Origin: an uncultured Elusimicrobia bacterium
GTDB taxonomy: Bacteria; Elusimicrobiota; Endomicrobiia; Endomicrobiales; Endomicrobiaceae
DNA length: 14,480 bases
NCBI GenBank assembly: GCA_947168325.1
Contig: CAMVLN010000026.1
Coordinates: forward strand, 1-14,480
Direction: 5' to 3'
Position numbers and translations under genes: made by a program. This document shows, one piece after another, positions 7,930 to 14,329 of the stretch (positions are counted from its first letter, which is position 1; every line of letters begins with the position of its first letter). The notes beneath the pieces were generated by a model that saw only the letters and a list, made by a program, of their open reading frames with translations, was not told the DNA's origin and ran no database searches.

Positions 7930-8894
7930 CATTACCTGATTTTAAACAAAAACAAATAGTTTTTGCATTTTTAAGTTATGGAGAAAAAATTAGGTTTTCT
8001 AACGATAACTTAATTATTCTTGATGAAGATGGTAATATAAAACATCAATCTACTTGTTATAAATTGTTTGCTTTGTTTGTTGTTGGGCATATAACAATAA
8101 CAAGTGGACTGTTGCAAAGGTCTGAAAAATTTGGTTTTAGTATAGTGTTATTAACACATAATTTAAGAATATATGCTGTTTTGGGTTCAAAAACAGAAGG
8201 TAATACATTGCTTAGAACAAAACAATATAAGTATGATAGTTTGGAAATAGCACATAGATTAGTTGAAAATAAAATTTATAATCAGCAAATTATTTTAAAG
8301 AAAATAAGAAATAAAAATGGAAAAATAAAAAATGCTATTTTTAATCTTGAAATATATAAAACAAAGTTATTAGAAAATTTACAGTTAAAAGATTTGTTAG
8401 GAGTTGAAGGGATATCTTCAAGAGTTTATTTTAGTGCATTATTTCAAGATTTTAATTGGAAAAGAAGGATGCCAAGAGCAAAACAAGATATTACAAATTG
8501 TTTATTGGATATAGGATATACAATTTTATTTAATATTACTGAAGCACTGTTGAATTTATATGGTTTTGATATCTATTATGGTGTTTATCATAAACAATTC
8601 TATCAAAGAAAATCTCTTGCTTGTGATTTAATGGAACCATTTAGACCTTTGATAGATTATAGAATATATAAAGCATATAAATTATCACAAATAAAAGAAG
8701 AAGATTTTGACCTTATACAAGATAAATATTTTATTTTTGGTAAGAAAGCACAACCATATATAAAATTTATTTTAGAAGTAATATTAAAAAATAAAATAGA
8801 AATTTTTAGTTATTTTCAAAAATATTATAGAGCATTTGTTGCAGAAAAAGGAATACATTTATATCCATATTTTAAAATAGATGAAAGCAGTTAA
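7923..8894 (+). CDS. cas1: CRISPR integrase Cas1
   Basis: The metal-dependent integrase that, with Cas2, inserts new spacers at the leader-repeat junction. At 323 aa it is full length for the family. An N-terminal beta-sandwich region is followed by the helical catalytic domain, with E162 (GVEGISSRVYF), H223 (GVYHKQFYQRKSLA) and the D235/E238 pair (CDLMEPFRP) as catalytic metal ligands. LACDLMEPFRP is a highly conserved Cas1 signature. The ATG at 7923 overlaps the cas4 stop by 7 nt. With all catalytic residues present and an array of 18 spacers, the adaptation module looks functional. Confidence 0.96.
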   Translation: MLTLPDFKQKQIVFAFLSYGEKIRFSNDNLIILDEDGNIKHQSTCYKLFALFVVGHITITSGLLQRSEKFGFSIVLLTHNLRIYAVLGSKTEGNTLLRTKQYKYDSLEIAHRLVENKIYNQQIILKKIRNKNGKIKNAIFNLEIYKTKLLENLQLKDLLGVEGISSRVYFSALFQDFNWKRRMPRAKQDITNCLLDIGYTILFNITEALLNLYGFDIYYGVYHKQFYQRKSLACDLMEPFRPLIDYRIYKAYKLSQIKEEDFDLIQDKYFIFGKKAQPYIKFILEVILKNKIEIFSYFQKYYRAFVAEKGIHLYPYFKIDESS

Positions 8895-8899
8895 ATTGT

Positions 8900-9175
8900 A
8901 TGTTAATAATATCTTATGATATAAAAAATGATAAATTAAGAAATAGATTTTCTAAATATTTATCTAAATTTGGTTTTAGATTACAATATTCTGTTTTTCA
9001 AATAGATAATAGTAAAAGAATTTTGGAAAATATAAAAATTGCAATAAATGGTTCTTTTGCAAAAGAATTTGGCGAAAGTGATAGTGTTATAATTTTTCAT
9101 TTAAGTGAAAGCTGTAAAAAATATACATTTGGTTATGCAAAACATGATGAAGAAGAATTAATCTTTGTAAACTAA
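8900..9175 (+). CDS. cas2: CRISPR adaptation protein Cas2
   Basis: A small ferredoxin-fold protein that bridges two Cas1 dimers and measures the prespacer. Its 91 aa begin with MLIISYDIKNDKLRNRF, where the beta-1 motif with D7 (SYDI) is the typical Cas2 start. RLQYSVFQI (27-35) is the usual second strand. It starts 5 nt after the cas1 stop without a clear Shine-Dalgarno sequence, so translation is probably coupled to cas1. It is the last cas gene; the CRISPR leader follows directly. Confidence 0.94.
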   Translation: MLIISYDIKNDKLRNRFSKYLSKFGFRLQYSVFQIDNSKRILENIKIAINGSFAKEFGESDSVIIFHLSESCKKYTFGYAKHDEEELIFVN

Positions 9176-9293
9176 CTATAGTATAAATGCAAATGTCAGT
9201 CTTAATTTGACAAATATATGCTTTTTTTGATAAAATCAGCAGAGAATATATATCTGTTTATATATAAAATAATAAAATTTTAACATAATATCT
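9176..9293 (+). promoter_or_regulatory. CRISPR leader
   Basis: The 118-nt AT-rich stretch between cas2 and the first repeat holds a promoter and two copies of ATATCTGT (9250-9257 and 9288-9295). The second copy straddles the leader-repeat boundary. The only repeat with a damaged hairpin lies at the far end of the array, which also supports this side as the leader (new-spacer) end. Confidence 0.7.
9207..9236 (+). promoter_or_regulatory. Promoter of the CRISPR array
   Basis: A perfect -35 box TTGACA (9207-9212) is separated by 18 bp from TAAAAT (9231-9236), which also carries the extended TGn (9228-9230). Transcription should start near 9243, about 50 nt before the first repeat, in the same direction as the repeats' Cas12a hairpin. 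TGTCA (9194-9198) and TGACA (9208-9212) form a short inverted repeat over the -35 box, possibly by chance. Confidence 0.7.
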
Positions 9294-9308
9294 GTCTAAC
9301 AGATATAT
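9248..9308 (+). promoter_or_regulatory. Leader sequences complementary to the first repeat
   Basis: ATATATCTGTT (9248-9258) is an 11-nt reverse complement of AACAGATATAT in repeat 1 (9298-9308). A nearer copy makes a perfect 8-bp hairpin across the leader-repeat boundary: ATATCTGT (9288-9295), loop CTA, ACAGATAT (9299-9306). The two leader copies would compete for the same half of repeat 1. The junction palindrome could serve Cas1-Cas2 or shape the pre-crRNA 5' end. Confidence 0.45.
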
Positions 9309-10449
9309 TGAATTTCTACTATTGTAGATCATAACCATTTTGGTGCTATCAACAAGTCTAACAGATATATTGAATTTCTACTATTGTAGATAACGAAGAG
9401 TTTGTCGAGGCTGATCGTCTAACAGATATATTGAATTTCTACTATTGTAGATTCGATAACGGCTATGCTTATTTTACAGTCTAACAGATATATTGAATTT
9501 CTACTATTGTAGATGGTTAAAGGTTCTGTTCTATTAAGTCTGTCTAACAGATATATTGAATTTCTACTATTGTAGATTTGTGCCCAAGCCCCTTCCCGAT
9601 TTTGTCTAACAGATATATTAAATTTCTACTATTGTAGATTGATTTGTTGTGGAAAAGTTTAGAAAGTCTAACAGATATATTAAATTTCTACTATTGTAGA
9701 TAGCAAAAACAGAAAAGAAATTGTCGGGTCTAACAGATATATTAAATTTCTACTATTGTAGATCTAAATCTTTTCAGGAGTGGGGTATCGTCTAACAGAT
9801 ATATTAAATTTCTACTATTGTAGATATGAAGCCTGGTACCAGTATAGGTATGTCTAACAGATATATTAAATTTCTACTATTGTAGATGTGCCGGACAGAG
9901 CAGAAAGATAACTGTCTAACAGATATATTAAATTTCTACTATTGTAGATGAAAGTCGGCTTATGATATTTTAGATGGTCTAACAGATATATTAAATTTCT
10001 ACTATTGTAGATATGAGTAACCTTGTGATTGAACATATGGTCTAACAGATATATTAAATTTCTACTATTGTAGATTAAAAATTTTAGTGTTTCCATTTTT
10101 ATGGTCTAACAGATATATTAAATTTCTACTATTGTAGATAAAGACAATTATATTACTCTCCCATCGTCTAACAGATATATTAAATTTCTACTATTGTAGA
10201 TAATATTTGATAAAAATTCGTATCTCGTCTAACAGATATATTGAATTTCTACTATTGTAGATAATAAAGCTATAACCAAAAAGGAATTAGTCTAACAGAT
10301 ATATTGAATTTCTACTATTGTAGATTATATATTTATTATAATATATTTTCGTCTAACAGATATATTGAATTTCCACTATTGTAGATACCTGCTTTTTCAG
10401 TTGCTTTTAAATCGTCTAACAGATATATTGAATTTCTACTATTGTAGAT
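9294..10449 (+). CRISPR. Type V-A CRISPR array, 19 repeats and 18 spacers
   Basis: There are 19 repeats of 36 nt, each starting GTCTAACAGATATATT and ending in the Cas12a handle AATTTCTACTATTGTAGAT. The handle folds as TCTAC, loop TATT, GTAGA. Repeat starts are 9294, 9356, 9417, 9479, 9542, 9604, 9666, 9728, 9790, 9852, 9914, 9977, 10040, 10104, 10166, 10227, 10290, 10351 and 10414. Spacer lengths in order are 26, 25, 26, 27, 26, 26, 26, 26, 26, 26, 27, 27, 28, 26, 25, 27, 25 and 27 nt, all different. Base 17 of the repeat is G in repeats 1-5 and 16-19 and A in repeats 6-15. Repeat 18 has a T to C change in the stem. The repeat is what Cas12a processes; the second effector must use the same array unless another lies elsewhere. 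Confidence 0.99.
10351..10386 (+). repeat. Variant CRISPR repeat 18 with broken handle stem
   Basis: This repeat reads CCAC instead of CTAC in the 5' arm of the handle: T to C at 10374, repeat base 24. The change replaces the central U-A pair of the 5-bp pseudoknot stem with a C-A mismatch. The crRNA carrying the next spacer (10387-10413) may therefore be poorly processed or bound. Repeat 19 is intact. Confidence 0.9.
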
Positions 10450-10692
10450 ATTAAAGATTTAGTTAGTTTAAATATAATAAAAGAAAGAACAAATGCTGCC
10501 AGAAATAGATATTAAGAATTTAACAATTATTTGGATATATTTAAATAGTAAAGTTTAATTTGTTGAAAAAATTGATTATTAAAAAATTGAAGTTTTTAGA
10601 TTATATTTTACTATTGATGTTATGATATAGAAGACAAATAGATATTAAATTATTATGTCCACTAAAAAATTGTTTTTGATATACTAAATTGA
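10450..10692. other. AT-rich trailer region without a convincing gene
   Basis: No frame here supports a real gene. The longest frame with an ATG is a 21-codon stretch at 10493-10558 without a proper ribosome binding site. A 13-nt direct repeat AAATAGATATTAA occurs at 10503-10515 and 10636-10648. The second copy loosely resembles the middle of the CRISPR repeat (AGATAT-TAAATT), but has no handle. No GC-containing hairpin followed by a T run is visible, so array transcripts may read towards rph. Confidence 0.5.
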
Positions 10693-10698
10693 TAGAAT
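10670..10698 (+). promoter_or_regulatory. Promoter for the rph operon
   Basis: TTGTTT (10670-10675) lies 17 bp before an extended -10 element, TGA plus TAGAAT (10690-10698). Transcription would start near 10705, and AAAAGGA (10716-10722) before the ATG at 10731 serves as ribosome binding site. Confidence 0.5.
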
Positions 10699-10730
10699 GA
10701 AAATGTTAATATATTAAAAGGATATACGAA

Positions 10731-11417
10731 ATGAGAAAAATTACAATTGTAAAAAATTATTTAAAACATGCAGAAGGCTCTTGTATGTTTTCTTTGGGGG
10801 AAACAAAAGTTTTATGTGTAGCAACAATTGAAGAAAAAGTCCCACCTTTTATAGAAGCAGATAAAAAAGAGCAAGGCTGGATAACGGCAGAATATTCAAT
10901 GATGCCAAGATCTTGCCCTACTAGAATTTCAAGAAAAAAACTTCAAAATGGTAGAGCACAAGAGATTTCAAGGCTTGTAGGGAGATCTTTAAGAGCATGT
11001 GTAGATTTAGAAAAATTAGGCAAAAGAACAATAACAATAGATTGTGATGTTATAAGAGCAGATGGTGGAACAAGAACAGCATCTATTAATGGTGGTTTTA
11101 TTGCTTTGGTTTTAGCACTTAAAAAATTACAAAAGGCAAAATTAATAAATTCTTTGCCATTAAAAGGCTTTTTAGGGGCAATTAGTGTAGGCTTTGTTGG
11201 TAATAAAATGGTATTAGATTTATCTGCTAAAGAAGATAATGTTGCAGATATTGATATGAATGTTGTTATGCTTGATAACGGAGAATTAGTTGAAGTTCAA
11301 GGAACAGCAGAAGGACACACTTTTTCAAGAGAAGATTTAAATAAAATGTTAGATAGTGCAAAAATAGGAATAAACAAAATAATTGAGTTGCAGAAAAAAG
11401 CATTAGGAAAAATATAA
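10731..11417 (+). CDS. rph: Ribonuclease PH
   Basis: A phosphorolytic 3'-5' exoribonuclease that trims tRNA 3' ends as a ring-shaped hexamer. The family core is clear: NYLKHAEGS (9-17), ETKVLC (24-29), GWITAEYSMMPRS (49-61), GGTRTAS (112-118, phosphate-binding loop), DIDMNVVM (173-180, with D173 and D175) and VEVQGTAEG (187-195). The product is 228 aa, about 10 residues shorter than E. coli RNase PH. It begins where the usual N-terminal R-x-D-G-R segment has already ended. An in-frame stop at 10707-10709 with no start codon after it rules out a longer start. The gene is first in a tight cluster, 1 nt before rdgB, a pairing common in bacteria. Confidence 0.95.
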   Translation: MRKITIVKNYLKHAEGSCMFSLGETKVLCVATIEEKVPPFIEADKKEQGWITAEYSMMPRSCPTRISRKKLQNGRAQEISRLVGRSLRACVDLEKLGKRTITIDCDVIRADGGTRTASINGGFIALVLALKKLQKAKLINSLPLKGFLGAISVGFVGNKMVLDLSAKEDNVADIDMNVVMLDNGELVEVQGTAEGHTFSREDLNKMLDSAKIGINKIIELQKKALGKI

Positions 11418-11418
11418 A

Positions 11419-12024
11419 ATGAAACAAATAATTCTTGCTACGGGTAATAAACATAAAGTTATAGAGATAAAAGATATTTTAAAAGATTTGCCAGTAGAAA
11501 TAAAACCTATGACAGATTTTGAAAAATATCCTGAAGTTTTAGAGGATGGGCAAACTTTACAAGATAATGCAATAAAAAAAGCAACAGAAGTTGCAAAATA
11601 TTTTAATTTGTGGGCAATAGCAGACGATACTGGACTTGAAGTAAATTATTTAAAAGGTGCACCCGGAGTATATTCTTCAAGATATGCAGGTATAAATTGT
11701 TCATATAATGATAATAACAATAAATTGTTAAAAGCACTTGAAGGGATTCAAATGGAAAACAGACAAGCACAGTTTAGATGTGTTATTGCATTAAGTGACA
11801 ATTGTGGAAATATAAAAATTCTTGCAGAAGGAAAAATAAAAGGGTATATTGCAACAGATTTGTGTGGTATAACAGGATTTGGATATGATCCTTTATTTTA
11901 TGTTCCAAAATATGAAAAAACATTTGCACAACTAGGAGAAGAAATAAAAAATAAAATTAGTCATAGAGCTATTGCTCTACAAAATTTTAAAGAGAAATTT
12001 TTAGAACTAAATAATAATTTATGA
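11419..12024 (+). CDS. rdgB: dITP/XTP pyrophosphatase (RdgB/HAM1 family)
   Basis: Hydrolyses non-canonical purine nucleoside triphosphates (dITP, ITP, XTP) to monophosphates, keeping them out of DNA and RNA. At 201 aa it is of normal length. Motifs in order are ATGNKHK (7-13), substrate and phosphate binding; ADDTGLEV (68-75) with the catalytic and metal-binding aspartates; APGVYSSRYA (81-90); GFGYDPLF (153-160); and SHRA (181-184). The ATG is 1 nt after the rph stop, and the 3' end shares an ATGA overlap with the next gene, so the three genes are an operon. Confidence 0.95.
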   Translation: MKQIILATGNKHKVIEIKDILKDLPVEIKPMTDFEKYPEVLEDGQTLQDNAIKKATEVAKYFNLWAIADDTGLEVNYLKGAPGVYSSRYAGINCSYNDNNNKLLKALEGIQMENRQAQFRCVIALSDNCGNIKILAEGKIKGYIATDLCGITGFGYDPLFYVPKYEKTFAQLGEEIKNKISHRAIALQNFKEKFLELNNNL

Positions 12025-12326
12025 AAAAAGTGAAAATTACAGTTTTAAAACAAACTGAATATAGTGATTTAATAAAAGAATATGAAAATCCAATAAAACA
12101 TACTTGTGATTTAAAAATTGGAGATGTTTTTATTTCTTATAATGCACAAAAACCTAAAAACTTATGTAATAGTGCATGGGAAAGTATGGAAAAATTTGTT
12201 AAAACACTTGCAGATGGCGGTGGAAATTTTTTTGATGGATGGATGAAAAATAAATATTCTGCAATGATTTCTTGTAATGATGGTTTTAGACCTGTAAGTT
12301 TTTATTTAGAAACAATACAATTATAA
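12021..12326 (+). CDS. TIGR04076 family small protein, function unknown
   Basis: The 101-aa product matches from memory the TIGR04076 pattern: KVKITVLKQT at the start, CDLKIGDVF (29-37), LCNSAWESMEKFVKTLADGG (48-67, a predicted helix) and CNDGFRPVSFYLE (85-97) at the end. Cysteines C29, C49 and C85 lie in the conserved blocks and could bind a metal or be redox-active, but no activity is known to me. There is no signal peptide or membrane segment, so it should be cytoplasmic. The start overlaps the rdgB stop (ATGA), pointing to translational coupling. It is the last gene of the rph cluster; a 71-nt gap follows. Confidence 0.75.
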   Translation: MKKVKITVLKQTEYSDLIKEYENPIKHTCDLKIGDVFISYNAQKPKNLCNSAWESMEKFVKTLADGGGNFFDGWMKNKYSAMISCNDGFRPVSFYLETIQL

Positions 12327-12397
12327 AAAACAGAATTAAAATTTTAAAATATTTAATACAAATTTTGTTAATCATATTAAATTAATGTATTTGAATT

Positions 12398-13369
12398 ATG
12401 AAAGTATTGATTGTTAAGCCAAGTTCATTTGGAGATATTATTCAAGCAAACCCAATATTGCAAGCTATAAAGTCAACATGGAAAGATTGTTCTATAGATT
12501 GGCTTGTCTTTTCTAGATGGAAACAAGTTGTAGAATTGTTTCAAAATGTTAATAATATAAAATGTTGGAATAGAGCTGGTGGATTAAAATCTTTTTTTGA
12601 AATTTTAAAAGATTGTAATAAAGGAAATTACGATTTAGTTATAGATTTGCAAGGTCTTTTAAGAACTGCTATTTTTGTTAGACTATTAAAAGCAAAACAA
12701 AAAATTGGTGTTAGTGGAATGAAAGAATTAAGTTGGTTGTTTTTAAAAGAACCTTACAAAAGAAATAAAGAAGAAAATGCTATAATTAGAAATCTTAATT
12801 CTTTAAGTTTTATAACGAAAGAAAAATATATCCCTACATTTAACATTAATATAAAATATATTCCTTACAATATTTTAAGTTCAAATGGGATAAAAAATAA
12901 TGATAAAATTATTGCTTTTGTTCCTTTTTCTAGAGGAAAGGCAAAAACTTGGAATAGTAACAATTATGTTGAATTATCTAAAATGATAAAGAATATTGAT
13001 AATGATATTAAAATTGTAGTGTTAGGGGCCAAAAAAGATTTTGGAAAAATAGAATCAAACGATATAATAGATTTGTGTGGAAAAACAGATATAAAAGAAT
13101 TAGCAGGGATTTTGTCAATATGTAAATTTGCTATAGGTGCAGATACGGGTTCCATGCATTTAGCAAGTGCAATAGGATTAAATACTGTATTTATTTTTGG
13201 CAGTTCTGATATTAAAGAAACATCTCCTTATATGAAAAATTCTATAGTATTGTCAGCAAATTTAGAATGTAGCCCTTGTAGAGGTAAATGTAAATTTAAT
13301 AACGAAAAGTGTTTGAATTTAATAACACCAAACGAAGTTTTCAAGAGTATCAAACAATGGATAAAATAA
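12398..13369 (+). CDS. GT9 glycosyltransferase, LPS heptosyltransferase type
   Basis: A GT-B fold transferase of family GT9, whose known members add heptose from ADP-heptose to the inner core of lipopolysaccharide on the cytoplasmic face. The product is 323 aa. The N-terminal Rossmann half has VLIVKPSSFGDIIQANPIL (3-21) with the conserved D13, and DLVIDLQGLLRT (79-90). The C-terminal half has IAFVPFSRGKAKTW (172-185) and the donor-binding signature GADTGSMHLA (247-256). The tail holds C291, C294, C298 and C305, a pattern often seen in heptosyltransferases. Sequence alone does not separate WaaC, WaaF and WaaQ types. No clear Shine-Dalgarno sequence precedes the ATG. The gene overlaps the next GT9 gene by 13 nt. 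Confidence 0.85.
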   Translation: MKVLIVKPSSFGDIIQANPILQAIKSTWKDCSIDWLVFSRWKQVVELFQNVNNIKCWNRAGGLKSFFEILKDCNKGNYDLVIDLQGLLRTAIFVRLLKAKQKIGVSGMKELSWLFLKEPYKRNKEENAIIRNLNSLSFITKEKYIPTFNINIKYIPYNILSSNGIKNNDKIIAFVPFSRGKAKTWNSNNYVELSKMIKNIDNDIKIVVLGAKKDFGKIESNDIIDLCGKTDIKELAGILSICKFAIGADTGSMHLASAIGLNTVFIFGSSDIKETSPYMKNSIVLSANLECSPCRGKCKFNNEKCLNLITPNEVFKSIKQWIK

Positions 13370-14268
13370 TATTTTTTCACATGAATCAGTTAGGCGATTT
13401 ATTATTTAGTTTGCCTGTTTTAAAAGCTACTAAACAAAAATATCCTGATATAAAAATGTATTGTGTAGCAAAAAAAAATCTTGTAGGTTTATTAGAATCT
13501 ACAAAACTTATATATAAAATATTTACAAAAGAAGAATCTATTAGTAAACAAATAGATTTGATAGCTTCTATACGAAAAGAAAAAATTGATACAGCTTTGT
13601 TATTTTCTGAGTCTCCACAATCTTTATTATTGGCATATTTTTCAAGAATAAAAAATAGAATAGGTTTTAAAACTTCTAGTTTAAATTTCTTGCTCACGAA
13701 AAAAGTAGCAAGAATTGGAGTTCCATCTTTAGATAATAACATTGCACTTGGAAAAGAAATAGGTTTAAAGAATGTACAAAAAGATTATTTAAATATTTTA
13801 AATATAGATAAAGAATCAAATATTAGAGTTTCTTTTTGGTTAGAAGATAATAATTTATTAAACAAAGATTTTATTGTAGTATCTTTTGGAGCTAGCAAAA
13901 GAAGACAAGAAAAATGTTTAAGAAAAGAAGTGTGGATTAAAACCCTAAATCAACTTATGGATATGAAAAAAAATGTTGTCGTTGTTGGTGCTAAATGGGA
14001 AACAGAAGAAATATCAAAAATATTAAAGTATGTTTCTAAAGATGTAAAAATGTTTTGTCCAGAATGTGGTCTTTTAGATTTATCAGCATTAATAAGTAAA
14101 TCAAAACTATTTATAGGTATAGATTCAGGGAGTATGCATCTAGCAGCAGGGCTTGGCATAAAGTGTATTGCATTGTATGGAAATACCGACCCTAAACAAA
14201 TAGGTCCAAGACCTTTAATAAATCATATAATTATAAAAAGGAATAGTGCAAAAAAAAATGCTGGCTGA
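13357..14268 (+). CDS. Second GT9 heptosyltransferase-type glycosyltransferase
   Basis: A paralogue of the preceding gene, probably adding the next sugar of the LPS core. I start it at the ATG at 13357, which puts the first beta strand and the GT9 motif IIFFHMNQLGDLLFSLP (4-20, D14) at the N-terminus. A longer frame from 13309 would add 16 residues encoded inside the upstream gene and without family likeness. The product is 303 aa. GAKWETEE (211-218) and GIDSGSMHLAAGLG (254-267) mark the C-terminal donor-binding half. The end is short: after GPRPLINHIIIKR the usual closing segment of about 40 residues is missing. The stop follows a run of nine A (14250-14258), where a one-base slip would give a different end (stop at 14306-14308). 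Confidence 0.82.
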   Translation: MDKIIFFHMNQLGDLLFSLPVLKATKQKYPDIKMYCVAKKNLVGLLESTKLIYKIFTKEESISKQIDLIASIRKEKIDTALLFSESPQSLLLAYFSRIKNRIGFKTSSLNFLLTKKVARIGVPSLDNNIALGKEIGLKNVQKDYLNILNIDKESNIRVSFWLEDNNLLNKDFIVVSFGASKRRQEKCLRKEVWIKTLNQLMDMKKNVVVVGAKWETEEISKILKYVSKDVKMFCPECGLLDLSALISKSKLFIGIDSGSMHLAAGLGIKCIALYGNTDPKQIGPRPLINHIIIKRNSAKKNAG

Positions 14269-14329
14269 CTTTGAGGAAATAATAGATTCAAATCGGATTT
14301 CGAATTGATAAGAGTTAGAGGAATTGAGA

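Noticed and set aside
9866..10096. 76-aa open frame on the minus strand inside the CRISPR array
   Set aside because: It is the array read backwards: the peptide repeats the same translated CRISPR repeat (YNSRNLIYLLD) at regular intervals. It is not a gene.
10493..10558. 21-codon frame with ATG after the array
   Set aside because: Very short, no convincing ribosome site, and it overlaps the direct-repeat sequence. Such frames are common by chance in this composition.
10636..10660. Degenerate CRISPR repeat downstream of the array
   Set aside because: Only the AT-rich middle (AGATAT-TAAATT) resembles the repeat; the diagnostic handle TCTAC-TATT-GTAGA is absent, so likeness by composition is more probable.
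12327..12397. Promoter before the first GT9 gene
   Set aside because: A TTGTTA (12365-12370) has only a poor -10 (TATTTG) at 17 bp, and no extended TGn fits. A promoter may exist here but cannot be supported.
13386..14159. Minus-strand frames opposite the second GT9 gene (13386-13742, 13950-14159) and opposite the first (12964-13155)
   Set aside because: The + strand carries clear GT9 motifs here, and the antisense frames have no recognisable domains or ribosome sites.
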